Below are positions 25,431-35,341 of a stretch of 64,000 nucleotides of DNA, piece after piece (the stretch's first letter is position 1; every line of letters begins with the position of its first letter). The stretch covers positions 102,033,569 to 102,097,568 of the forward strand of contig CM060176.1 of assembly GCA_030549775.1 (NCBI GenBank), given 5' to 3'. The stretch comes from Tamarix chinensis (Eukaryota; Streptophyta; Magnoliopsida; Caryophyllales; Tamaricaceae). The notes beneath the pieces were generated by a model. That model was not told the origin of the DNA. It was given only the letters and a program-made list of their open reading frames with translations, and made no database searches. Position numbers and translations under genes: made by a program.

Positions 25431-25713
25431 TGTAACACCCTTGCCAGTGCCACACACAGGTGACAGGTAGTTACTCTGGAGTGCTTTTAGGATTTGTGAC
25501 TAACCCTACAAGCCACCACGAGTCCTTCTAAGTGTGTTTTGTTCTTACTTGGAAAACTTCTCAAGAGTTTACTCATCCTTAAATTGCTCCTAGTTAAGCA
25601 CTAAAGTTCTTTAAGGATAATTTTTCCTGAAAGAATGTATATCTTGTTGATATTGGTAGTCTTATCAATCCTTTTAAGTCTCCGTTATCCGCCACTAATT
25701 TGGAGGTGTTATA
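25431..25713 (-). mobile_element. Degraded Cassandra-type LTR
   Basis: Runs from TGTAACACCC to GGAGGTGTTATA. Flanks GTAGA (25426-25430) and GTATA (25714-25718) match at four of five bases. The minus strand keeps a 5S-like core (AGGATGAGTAAAC near 25570) with a partial deletion of the GTTAAGCGTGCT segment. Confidence 0.65.
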
Positions 25714-25718
25714 GTATA

Positions 25719-26950
25719 ACTGAATCTAATTTTTATGGAACATAAAACTCTAATATATATAGTTTGTTTGTTCTTTTGGTTCCTTTATTTTTATTTTATT
25801 TTTATAATTTTTAGAAACCACCAATGATACAACTAAAATCTAGACAATTTGTATGAAAATAAAATAAAATCTGGACTTATCTACCTCATTACCTCACCAA
25901 CTTGTTAATAGAGCCCAATCGTAGAATAAAATATAGCTCTCGGTATTGCATATCAATCTATATTTTATGGTTTTGAGGTCGGCTGATACATGGCACAGCC
26001 AAAACCTGATGGTTTTAAAAATCACATATTTGTCATCCATATGTCTGCCAGTACGTATACGTGATATAATCAAAACATAATGGTGTTAAAAAATCACATA
26101 TTTATTGCTGTTATATATCGATGTTTGTTGATATTCGCTGTGCATGCTGCCAAAAATGTAACATATAAAATATCCTCCGCAACAGCTCAATATGACAACC
26201 TCCCGATCGTTACCATAGTTGTGGCTGCAACCATGATTTTATTACCTGAGCCCTACCCCATTATTTCACCACCCATCATCTTGATGTCTCCTTAGCAAAA
26301 ATTAAAGTGCATCAACCAGGAATGGAATGCGCATTGTATCATTTATTAAGGGATGGGTGTGACATTGAAGCAATGAAAGATTTTGTAGTTATTTTCTATG
26401 GACACCATGGTAAAGTGATGGCTTCGCCTATGGAAGGAGAGAAATCAGTTTTATGAGAGAGAAGATGGGAGTGCGGGATAGAAGAAGGGAATTAGGAGAA
26501 GAGATAAGAGTATGACAAAACTACTAAATTACTTATAGAAAAGAAGGGGTGATTCTAACGAGTAATGATTCCCATTGCCTATGCAGTTTGGGTGAAGAAA
26601 CAAAACAACTAGAAGAAGTCACACCTTGCGTTATCATTCTGTAGAGGGCGCTCGTACCATTATGCATAGGGTAGAGGAGAAAGAGGCTAGTTAGTTATGG
26701 AGAGTAAAAAAAGAGTGTAGTTAACTAGCAAATGCTCATTTAGTCTCAGTCAACTCTCAAGTCTCAGTTAGTTAGTTATGGCTCAACAACAACGAAGAAA
26801 TGGAGAAAGAGGCTTGTAGAGGTGCTATTAGGGAGTTGGGCTATCCAACAAAGGGTAGAGGAAGCTAACAAAAGGCAACGATCCTAGTTATTGTGTGAAA
26901 AATCAAACCATTTGGGTGGAGAGAGGGAACAAACTGCTTGGTCGTAGAAG
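25719..26950. other. Gene-free stretch within intron 1
   Basis: Around 25920-26130 there are faint matches to the GC-rich MITE family (GGCTGATACATGG, AAATCACATATTTG), suggesting a very old copy. The rest is unrecognised, with no gene seen. Confidence 0.4.
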
Positions 26951-26955
26951 TTTTG

Positions 26956-27458
26956 TGTTATGAATCATCCTAAGCCACCGGTAATATTTACATATAATAG
27001 GAGGAAGTCTCGAACAGCTGAGCAGAAAAGTCATTAAGGGTAGTAAAGTCTTTTTATTAAGTCTTCAGTCTTTTTATTAAGTCTTCAGTCTTTTTATTAA
27101 GTCTTCAAAAGTAGCTTTATTATTAGTAAAAGTTTATTTATTAGTTTTTAGTGAAAAATACAGGTTAAGAGAGATTTAAGGAATGGATATGTCAAATATC
27201 TCTCTAAAAGATATTCAGGAGAGATTTAAGGAGGTGGTTATGGGGAATATCTTCCTTAAAGCTATAGGATAAATAGAGGGGGGTGGGGCTGGAAAGGAGG
27301 ATCGAAAAATCAGAGAGAAAAGAAATTGGGAGAGCCTTCCTACCTCTCGAAAGTAGGAAAACTTTGTAATTGCTTATTTCTATTTGATTCAGCTATAATA
27401 ATATTGAAATTAATTCCAGTCCTAGTCGGTTGTGGTTGCTTAATTTCAATTCACAGCA
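26956..27458 (+). repeat. LTR 1 of the gag-only element (503 bp)
   Basis: Starts TGTTATGAATCATCC and ends AATTCACAGCA. Contains a TATA-like GGATAAATAGAG near 27267 and three copies of a 20-bp unit AGTCTTTTTATTAAGTCTTC near 27050. The open frame across its end and into LTR 2 is fortuitous. Confidence 0.92.
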
Positions 27459-27468
27459 AATTTGGTAA

Positions 27469-27971
27469 TGTTATGAATCATCCTAAGCCACCGGTAATAT
27501 TTACATATAATAGGAGGAAGTCTCGAACAGCTGAGCAGAAAAGTCATTAAGGGTAGTAAAGTCTTTTTATTAAGTCTTCAGTCTTTTTATTAAGTCTTCA
27601 GTCTTTTTATTAAGTCTTCAAAAGTAGCTTTATTATTAGTAAAAGTTTATTTATTAGTTTTTAGTGAAAAATACAGGTTAAGAGAGATTTAAGGAATGGA
27701 TATGTCAAATATCTCTCTAAAAGATATTCAGGAGAGATTTAAGGAGGTGGTTATGGGGAATATCTTCCTTAAAGCTATAGGATAAATAGAGGGGGGTGGG
27801 GCTGGAAAGGAGGATCGAAAAATCAGAGAGAAAAGAAATTGGGAGAGCCTTCCTACCTCTCGAAAGTAGGAAAACTTTGTAATTGCTTATTTCTATTTGA
27901 TTCAGCTATAATAATATTGAAATTAATTCCAGTCCTAGTCGGTTGTGGTTGCTTAATTTCAATTCACAGCA
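27469..27971 (+). repeat. LTR 2 of the gag-only element (503 bp)
   Basis: Appears identical to LTR 1. Preceded by the spacer AATTTGGTAA at 27459-27468. Confidence 0.92.
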
Positions 27972-27981
27972 AATTTGGTAA

Positions 27982-28484
27982 TGTTATGAATCATCCTAAG
28001 CCACCGGTAATATTTACATATAATAGGAGGAAGTCTCGAACAGCTGAGCAGAAAAGTCATTAAGGGTAGTAAAGTCTTTTTATTAAGTCTTCAGTCTTTT
28101 TATTAAGTCTTCAGTCTTTTTATTAAGTCTTCAAAAGTAGCTTTATTATTAGTAAAAGTTTATTTATTAGTTTTTAGTGAAAAATACAGGTTAAGAGAGA
28201 TTTAAGGAATGGATATGTCAAATATCTCTCTAAAAGATATTCAGGAGAGATTTAAGGAGGTGGTTATGGGGAATATCTTCCTTAAAGCTATAGGATAAAT
28301 AGAGGGGGGTGGGGCTGGAAAGGAGGATCGAAAAATCAGAGAGAAAAGAAATTGGGAGAGCCTTCCTACCTCTCGAAAGTAGGAAAACTTTGTAATTGCT
28401 TATTTCTATTTGATTCAGCTATAATAATATTGAAATTAATTCCAGTCCTAGTCGGTTGTGGTTGCTTAATTTCAATTCACAGCA
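27982..28484 (+). repeat. LTR 3 of the gag-only element (503 bp), functional 5' LTR
   Basis: Appears identical to LTRs 1 and 2, after the spacer AATTTGGTAA at 27972-27981. It is the copy directly followed by the primer-binding site. Confidence 0.92.
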
Positions 28485-28488
28485 AATT

Positions 28489-28500
28489 TGGTATCAGAGC
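28489..28500 (+). promoter_or_regulatory. Primer-binding site, initiator tRNA-Met
   Basis: TGGTATCAGAGC lies four bases after the LTR end and matches the standard plant site complementary to the 3' end of initiator tRNA-Met. Confidence 0.92.
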
Positions 28501-28531
28501 AGCAAGATCCAAGTGAGAGAAAAAAAAAACC

Positions 28532-29770
28532 ATGGCTCCAAACCAAAACCAGAGGATCGAGCAATTGGAGCAGGAGTTAGAGTCTCTAAGGGTTTCCATA
28601 TTAGAGCAAGTGATGACCGCAATGAACGGTGCAGCACGTGAATTGCAGCAAACTCTGGCAGTCCAGATTGCAACAAGCCTGGAAAAAGCCACTGCAAGGC
28701 TAGGGGAGGATCTTAACACCCTGGCATCGAAGGTGGAAGGCAGAATTTCCAGCACCAAAGAAAACCAGGAGATGATGATCACCCAGATTCGTGATGAGGT
28801 GAGGGATACCCTCTCCACCTTCAAAACCACTGATCACACACTGGGAAACTCAGGCTATGTTGGAGCAAGCGCTGAGGGCAGAGGAAGAGAGGAAACTGGT
28901 GGTGGATGGGCAGGAGGGGATAACCAGTGGCGCTGCAAAAAGCTTGACTTATCCTTATTCAGTGGGACCAACCCAGATGGATGGATATTAAGGGCTGAGC
29001 GGTATTTTGATTTTTATCACTTGGGTGAAGAAGAAAAGCTTGAAGCTGCTGTGATAGCATTAGAAGGGGATGCTCTGTTATGGTATCAGTATGAGCATAA
29101 AAGGAGACCCTTGCGGAGGTGGGAGGAGATGAGAATGATGATCCTCCGGCAGTTTCGATCAACATCCATCGGTACTCTTTATGAGCAATGGCTGGATCAC
29201 CAACAGGTAGGGTCGGTTGCTGATTACAGAAGGAAATTTATTGAGCTAATGGCCCCACTGGACAGGGTACCTGAAGAAATTGCTAAGGGGCAATTTATTA
29301 ATGGGCTCAAAGGGGAGGTCAGGGCAGAAGTGCGGCTGCTGGGGCCTACTACTTTAGATCAGGCCATGGATCTAGCCCTGAAGGTAGATGAGAAGATAAA
29401 GGCTGAGTCAACGCATCAGGGAGGGAGTGGGTATGGACCGTTTATTGGAAGAGGTAACCATACTGCCCCAACAATTTCCAACTTAAGCCCCCAAAACTAC
29501 AATCCAGTTAGGCGGTTGAGTGAGAAGGAACTACAGCAAAAACGAGAGCAGGGCCTTTGTTTTCGCTGTGATGAGAAGTGGTCAATTAATCACAGGTGTA
29601 GAACGAAGGAGTTGAGTGTGCTCTTGACCAGGGAGGATGAGGCAGTGTTGCAGTCTGATGAAAGTCTGAAATTTTCAGTCCCCGAGGAGTTTGAGAAACC
29701 TGGCTCAGACCTTGTGCAGACCGAAGTTTCCCTGAATTCAGTAATGGCTCAGACCTTCTTTCCACCTTGA
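28532..29770 (+). CDS. gag: Gag protein of a Ty3/gypsy chromovirus-type element
   Basis: The 412-residue open frame is intact. An N-terminal coiled-coil-like segment (about residues 5-75) is followed by a Gly-rich linker, then a Retrotrans_gag-type domain at about 135-290 (W151 ILRAERYF, LEGDALLWYQY). A zinc knuckle CFRCDEKWSINHRC occupies residues 343-356 with C343, C346, H354 and C356. Gag forms the particle and binds element RNA. The start ATG is 31 bases after the primer-binding site. The frame ends at CCT TGA where deleted pol meets the last pol codons: the next bases, in another frame, correspond to the usual HLEDKV-type tail before the polypurine tract. It could still supply or join particles made by related elements. 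Confidence 0.92.
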   Translation: MAPNQNQRIEQLEQELESLRVSILEQVMTAMNGAARELQQTLAVQIATSLEKATARLGEDLNTLASKVEGRISSTKENQEMMITQIRDEVRDTLSTFKTTDHTLGNSGYVGASAEGRGREETGGGWAGGDNQWRCKKLDLSLFSGTNPDGWILRAERYFDFYHLGEEEKLEAAVIALEGDALLWYQYEHKRRPLRRWEEMRMMILRQFRSTSIGTLYEQWLDHQQVGSVADYRRKFIELMAPLDRVPEEIAKGQFINGLKGEVRAEVRLLGPTTLDQAMDLALKVDEKIKAESTHQGGSGYGPFIGRGNHTAPTISNLSPQNYNPVRRLSEKELQQKREQGLCFRCDEKWSINHRCRTKELSVLLTREDEAVLQSDESLKFSVPEEFEKPGSDLVQTEVSLNSVMAQTFFPP

Positions 29771-29786
29771 GGACAAGGTGAATCTT

Positions 29787-29800
29787 TGGGCCGGGGGTAA
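29787..29800 (+). promoter_or_regulatory. Polypurine tract of the gag-only element
   Basis: TGGGCCGGGGGTAA abuts the last LTR and is the expected plus-strand priming site. Its GGTAA end also forms part of the inter-LTR spacers. Confidence 0.85.
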
Positions 29801-30283
29801 TGTTATGAATCATCCTAAGCCACCGGTAATATTTACATATAATAGGAGGAAGTCTCGAACAGCTGAGCAGAAAAGTCATTAAGGGTAGTAAAGTCTTTTT
29901 ATTAAGTCTTCAGTCTTTTTATTAAGTCTTCAAAAGTAGCTTTATTATTAGTAAAAGTTTATTTATTAGTTTTTAGTGAAAAATACAGGTTAAGAGAGAT
30001 TTAAGGAATGGATATGTCAAATATCTCTCTAAAAGATATTCAGGAGAGATTTAAGGAGGTGGTTATGGGGAATATCTTCCTTAAAGCTATAGGATAAATA
30101 GAGGGGGGTGGGGCTGGAAAGGAGGATCGAAAAATCAGAGAGAAAAGAAATTGGGAGAGCCTTCCTACCTCTCGAAAGTAGGAAAACTTTGTAATTGCTT
30201 ATTTCTATTTGATTCAGCTATAATAATATTGAAATTAATTCCAGTCCTAGTCGGTTGTGGTTGCTTAATTTCAATTCACAGCA
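29801..30283 (+). repeat. LTR 4 of the gag-only element (483 bp), 3' LTR
   Basis: Appears identical to LTR 3 except that it has two instead of three 20-bp AGTCTTTTTATTAAGTCTTC units near 29890-29930. Confidence 0.92.
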
Positions 30284-30302
30284 TTTTGGTCGACCATTGA
30301 TG

Positions 30303-30759
30303 TGATAGGCCTGTGGTAAAATATACATATGTTAGGAGGAACATAGGTGGTAGGAAAGGTCGAGGGACACCTGATCACTGCTAAAGGTCGCAGAGGGGTT
30401 ATTTTCTTAATTGTCTTTTAATTCGTAATTTTTTTATTCTATGAGTGGGGGTCGGGGGAGTGTGTAGTAGAGTCTATTATGGGGTTATTTCTTTCAGTTA
30501 TTGGTTGTCTCTTAGCATCTTTTCTATTAGAGATGTGGGGGCTGGGAAGTGGATAAATAGAGTCCGAGCATGAGGAGGAGGGGGTGTGAAGTATGAAAGT
30601 TTGTTAGAGGGAAGTGCCAGGGCCTTGAATGCCTGGTTGTGTACGTTCCACACCATGGAAATCAATACAACTCACTCCCTCTCTTCATTGCCTAAATTAA
30701 TTCTCCCTTATTGTTTGATCTGTTGTGAAAATTCAGGGATTCTACCATAGGTACTATCA
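30303..30759 (+). repeat. 5' LTR of the decayed chromovirus
   Basis: 457 bp, TGATAGGCCTGTGG to GGTACTATCA. Differs from the 3' LTR at scattered bases plus one indel, so it is clearly older than the neighbouring gag-only element. Confidence 0.85.
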
Positions 30760-30791
30760 AGGTGGTATTGGAGCAGTACGAGCTGGGTAGA

Positions 30792-31860
30792 TGACGCTTA
30801 AGGAGATGGTACTCATCCAAGAAGATTGGCAGAGGGAGATGGATGTTGTTCAGGAGGGAATTTAGAAAGTACCTGTGATTGAGGAGCGGCTAGGTTCGAT
30901 GGATAGAAAAATGGAAGCCATATTGGCCAGGTTGCCTCTCCCCGATTGGTAAGGAAATGGGAACTCCTTGTTGATCAACCTTGAGTAGCAAAAGCTGGAG
31001 GTGAGTGGTGGAGTAGCGCCTTTGGCGGTAGAGGATGGAGAAGAAAGGAGAAGTGACTATCGACTAGCACGCCAACTGGAGTTTCCAATCTTCAACGGCA
31101 TAGATCCTAATGGGTGGTTGTTCCGAATAGAACGATACTTCAGTTTGAACCAGTTACCTGAAGTGGAGAAAATGGAAGTAGTGGTTGTGGCTATGGAGGG
31201 GAAGGCCTTAGCTAGTTGGCCTGGTACCAGTATGCTGAGGAGGGGAAGAAATTCTCCAACTGGAGGAACTTCAAGGAGGTGTTCCTGTCCCGATTTCGAC
31301 CCAAACATGAGGGGTCCCTGTGCGAAAAAATTTCTAGCGATCCGGCAGCTCACTACGGTGGAGTATCTGGAAACCTTTGAGTTGTTGGCAGCGCTGCTGC
31401 AAGGCCGCCTGCCGGAGGAAGTGCTTGACAACACGTTCATGAATGGCCTTAAGCTAGCTATTAGGGCCAAGGCGAGATTGATGGGGCCGATTGGGCTCAC
31501 CGAAATTATGGAGGCGGCCCAATTAGTGGAAGACAAAAATAGTATCATCCAAACAGGGCGTTTGGGTCCAAACATCACTGGGAGTGCAGGTGGATCTGGA
31601 TTCAAGGTAACCCAACCCACTTCAGTTACAGCCCCAAAAGTCATACCCAGAACTCGTACCCTTCTTCCCTGATGGGTTGAAACACTTCTCCCTCACTCTC
31701 GACATTAGCCCAGACCACTTCCATTCGTCCGACGGATGAATCTCAGGGGAGCCGACGGTTGACGGGATTCCAGCGATTATCGGACGCTGAAATGAAGCGA
31801 CGATGGGACTGAGGTTTGTGTTTCCGATGTGGCGAAAAATATACACCGGGCATAGGTGTT
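30792..31860 (+). pseudogene. gag: Gag pseudogene of the decayed chromovirus
   Basis: ATG at 30792 opens a coiled-coil-like start, stopped by TAG near 30865. The central gag domain is readable from 31001 to 31672 (FPIFNGIDPNGWLFRIERYF, MEGKALASW, FMNGLKLAIRAKARLMGP), with a disrupted stretch near 31240-31310. A zinc knuckle at 31819-31860 reads CFRCGEKYTPG and then loses frame before the His-Arg-Cys end. Not functional. Confidence 0.8.
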
Positions 31861-31883
31861 GACACCGGCTGCTACAGGTCTTA

Positions 31884-32192
31884 ATGGTGGTAGAGGACGA
31901 AGAGGAGGAGGAAGAAGAAGCTCTGGCGCTGATCGAGACAGAGGAGGTTGCAAAGGTAAGAGAAAAGGTTGAACTCTCCCTGAACTTGGTAGTGGGTTTC
32001 ACTACTCCCAGAACAATGAAGCTGAAAGGGGAAATTAAAGGAGAAACAGTGGTGATTTCGGTGGATTGCGGGGCTACACACAATTTCATTGCACAAGGCC
32101 TGGTTAGTTGTTTGAATTTACCCCTCTTGGCCACACCAACCTATAGGGTACTCATGGGGACGGGGAATTCAGTCCAAACTGCGGGAATTTAG
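31884..32192 (+). pseudogene. Aspartic protease segment of the decayed chromovirus
   Basis: An acidic run of Glu residues leads to a retropepsin-like segment with VISVDCGATHNFI, where Asp-Cys-Gly-Ala is the usual D[ST]GA-type active site, and LLATPTYRVLMGTG after it. The frame stops at 32190-32192. The downstream flap region continues in another frame (near 32195-32300). Confidence 0.75.
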
Positions 32193-32326
32193 TGGTACTG
32201 ACATTGCCAGAGATAATAATTGTGGAAGATTTCTTACCCTTGGAACTGGGGAGTGCAGATATCGTTTTAGGGATGCAGTGGTTGGAAAAACTTGGAATTA
32301 TGTAGGTTAATTGGAAGACATTAAGG

Positions 32327-33265
32327 ATGAGTTTCACTTTAGGGAAGACATTGGTCACCTTGAGGGGAGATTCGGAGCTGTGTAGAACGCAGGTTTCCCT
32401 TAAGTCGTTGCTGCGCACAATTGGAAAGGAGAAGCAGGGAATGTTGTTGGAGTGTTGTGCTCTATCTGCACAGGTTTATAGGGGTGTTTCCAGTAGGGTT
32501 GCTTCTGAAGTGCAGGATGTGATTCAATCCTTTCTAGAGGTCATGAGGGAACCAGAGGGATTACCACCAGCTCGTGAATTAGATCATAAGATTCCTTTGC
32601 TGCCAGGAACGGAGCCAGTGAGCATGCGCCCTTATCGATGCCCACAAATACAAAAGGATGAGATTGAAAGGTTAGTGGGAGACATGTTAGCAACAGGGGT
32701 GATCAGGCCCAGCCATAGCCCTTTTTCCAGCCCCGTGCTACTAGTTAAAAAGAATGATGAGAGTTGGTGGTTCTGTGTAGGCTACAGAGCCTTGAATAAG
32801 GTGACGGTTCCGGACAAATTTCTCATACCACTGATTGATGAATTATTAGATGAACTGCACGGATCAGCAATATTCTCGAAGTTGGACCTAAAGTCAGGGT
32901 ACCATCAGATTAGAGTCAACTCGAAGGACATCCACAAGACTACTTTTCGAACTTATGAAGGACACTACGAGTTTCTCGTCATGCCATTCGGGTTAACAAA
33001 CGCCCTAGCCACATTTCAGGCCTTGATGAATGAAGTGTTTAGGCCCTATCTACGGAGGTTCGTATTAGTTTTCTTTAATGATATACTAGTGTACAACCCA
33101 GATATGGAGTCACACATCCACCATTTACAACAAGTGTTCGAAGCACTGAAGGCAAACAAGCTCACTGTGAACGAGAAGAAATGCACGTTTGGGCAGACAG
33201 AGCTGGATTATCTAGGACACATAGTGTCTGCTAAGGGGGTGGCAATAGATCCATCCAAACTGTAG
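32327..33265 (+). pseudogene. Reverse transcriptase segment with a catalytic change
   Basis: About 310 codons are open, with PFSSPVLLVKKNDESW, VPDKFLIPLIDELLDEL, FSKLDLKSGYHQIRV and FLVMPFGLTNALATFQALMN in the usual order. The catalytic box reads FFND at 33071-33082, where family members have FFDD or YVDD, so one metal-binding Asp is Asn. The frame ends at TAG 33263-33265 before the RNase H connection. Confidence 0.85.
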
Positions 33266-34154
33266 TGTATGATGGAGTGGCTAGTGCCTAAGACGTTACG
33301 TGAATTACAAGGATTTTTGGGATTAACCGGGTATTTTTGCAAATTTTTTCAGAATTATGGGAAGATTGCAGCGCTGCTGACCGAGCAACTCAAGAAGGAT
33401 AACTTCCACTAGAATGTAGAGGCACACCAGGCATTTGAGCAACTAAAACAAGCCATGGTGACAGTTCCAGTGTTAGGATTGCCAAATTTCAAAGAACCCT
33501 TCGTGGTGGAGATGGATGCCTTCGGAACCGGGGTAGGAGCAGTCTTGATGTAGCAGGAGCGACCCATTGCTTACTTCAGTCAATCCTTGGATATGAAGGC
33601 GTGATTGAAATCAGTTTATGAGCGTGAATTGATGGCCATAGTGCTAGCAGTACAGAAATGGAGGCATTATTTGGTCGGGCGATAGTTCAAGGTGAGGACG
33701 GATCAACGAAGTTTGAACTTCTTGTTGGAACAAAGAGTGATTCCTGAGGAACATGCCAAATGGGTTACGAAGCTATAGAGTTACGAGTTTGAGTACTGAC
33801 TGGGACGTGAAAATAAAGCAGCGGACGCCTTATCCCGGGTAGACACAACCACTTTATCAGCCATCTCAGTTGTATGGACAGATGTATGGTGCTCCCTTCA
33901 ATCCGAAGTAGACGCTGGCCCTCTTTTAGGGCCACCGAAACAAAGGATACTGCGAGAGCAGGGGTATACCCTCAGGGCAGGGGAACTCTTGTATCAGGGA
34001 CAATTGGTTATACTACTGAAGTCAGCCATGATTCCCAGGCTGCTGGCTGAATTCCATTAAGGGGAAATGGGGGGACAGTCGGGTGTGTTGAAGACATACC
34101 GAAGGATGGCCTGAGAGCTGTATTGGGTGGGAATGAAGAAGGACATATAGGAGT
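33266..34154 (+). pseudogene. RNase H and integrase zinc-finger remnant
   Basis: RNase H text is recognisable ([14 protein letters not shown] near 33510-33550, RPIAYFSQSLDMKA, AADALSR near 33816-33840) but carries several in-frame stops, for example TAG near 33551 and TGA near 33602. The integrase zinc-binding part (33900-34150) is also broken. Confidence 0.75.
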
Positions 34155-34565
34155 TTGTGGCTAGTTGTGCCGTTTTTCGGCAGAATAAGTCAGGCAATGA
34201 GTCCAGCAGGGTTACTTCAACCTTTACCGATTCCCCAACAAGTATGGGAGGATATTTCGCTAGATTTTATTGAAGGGCTACCCTACTCACAAGGGTTTGA
34301 TTGTGTTATGGTGGTGGTTGATCGACTAATGAAGTATGCTCATTTTACCCCTCTTAAGCATCCCTTTAATACACAGTCAGTAGCTACTATTTTTGTTAGG
34401 GAGGTAGTACGTCTACATGGTGTACCGAAATCAATGGTTTCAAATAGGGACAAGGTGTTTGTAAGTAGTTTTTGGAAGGAATTGTTCAAGCTTCAGGGTA
34501 CCACTCTTCGATTTAGCTCAGCTTACCATCCGCAGACGGATGGGCAAACTGAGATAGTTAACTGA
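34155..34565 (+). pseudogene. Integrase core remnant
   Basis: Readable core with [29 protein letters not shown] (first catalytic Asp present), [12 protein letters not shown], and [12 protein letters not shown] with the catalytic Glu. The second Asp motif reads SNRD instead of SDRD near 34440, so this Asp appears lost. The frame stops at TGA 34563-34565. Confidence 0.8.
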
Positions 34566-35341
34566 AGTTTAGAGACTTATCGCTAATGTTTTGTAGGGGA
34601 TAGACCAAGGCAGTGGGTGCAATGGATGCCATGGGCACTGGTATAATACCTCATTTCACTCTGCCACTCAAACCACCCCTTTTAAGGCCCTCTATGGTTG
34701 TGACCCTTCACCCTTGCTGAGACATGAGAAGGGCAGTACTCCTTTGAAGCTGTGGAGCAGGAGTTACAGGACAGAGATGCGGCATTAGCAGAGCTCAAGT
34801 AGCAACTCCAGCGGGCTCAAACTAGAATGAAGGCTCAAACTGACCGTAGGAGGCGTGATCAAGAATTGGAGGTAGGCAGCTAGGTGTACGTAGAACTGAA
34901 GCCATACAATGAAAGCTTGCACCAAGGTATTTTGGGCCTTATCAAGTTGAGGCAAAGATTGGCCAGGTAGCTTACAAGCTGAGACTATCGGAATCTACAG
35001 CCATCCGCCCTGTCTTTCATGTTTCTATATTAAAACAAACCTTAAGGGAAGGACAATAGGCTTAGCCATTTACTACCGTGCTTACTGAAGAATTGGAGTG
35101 GAGGGTGGAACCACAGGAAGTGGTCGGTCTCAGGTATACTGCTACGGGTGTACTGGAAGTACTGATTAAGTGGATAGGACTGCTAGACTTTGAAGCATCA
35201 TGGGAGGAGTTTGTGCAGTTGAACCAACAATTTCCTTCTTTTCACCTTGAGTACAAGGTGAAAGTTTATGGGGGCAATAATGATAGGCCTATGGCAAAAT
35301 ATACATATGTTAGGAGGAACAGAGGTGGTAGGAAAGACTGA
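34566..35341 (+). pseudogene. Integrase C-terminus and chromodomain remnant
   Basis: Broken frame to about 35070, then open at 35078-35341. VLIKWIGLLDFEASWEEF is a chromodomain-type segment (strand, Trp, ASWE). FPSFHLEYKVKVYGGNN then runs through the polypurine tract into the LTR, ending in a basic tail YVRRNRGGRKD encoded by the first 61 bases of the LTR. Chromodomains target integration to marked chromatin in chromoviruses. Confidence 0.75.

Larger units (their letters stand above)
26956..30283 (+). mobile_element. Gag-only LTR retrotransposon with three tandem 5' LTRs
   Basis: The order is LTR (26956-27458), 10-bp spacer, LTR (27469-27971), 10-bp spacer, LTR (27982-28484), primer-binding site, gag, polypurine tract, LTR (29801-30283). 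TTTTG lies immediately outside both ends (26951-26955 and 30284-30288), so the whole array sits in one 5-bp target duplication. The four LTRs appear identical except for one missing 20-bp repeat unit in the last. No protease, reverse transcriptase or integrase remains, so the element would depend on a related chromovirus. Near-identical LTRs and the open gag indicate a very recent insertion. Confidence 0.92.

Noticed and set aside
27326..28063. Two identical 74-codon open frames at 27326 and 27839
   Set aside because: They cover the end of one LTR and the start of the next and owe their identity to the tandem LTRs, not to a duplicated gene.
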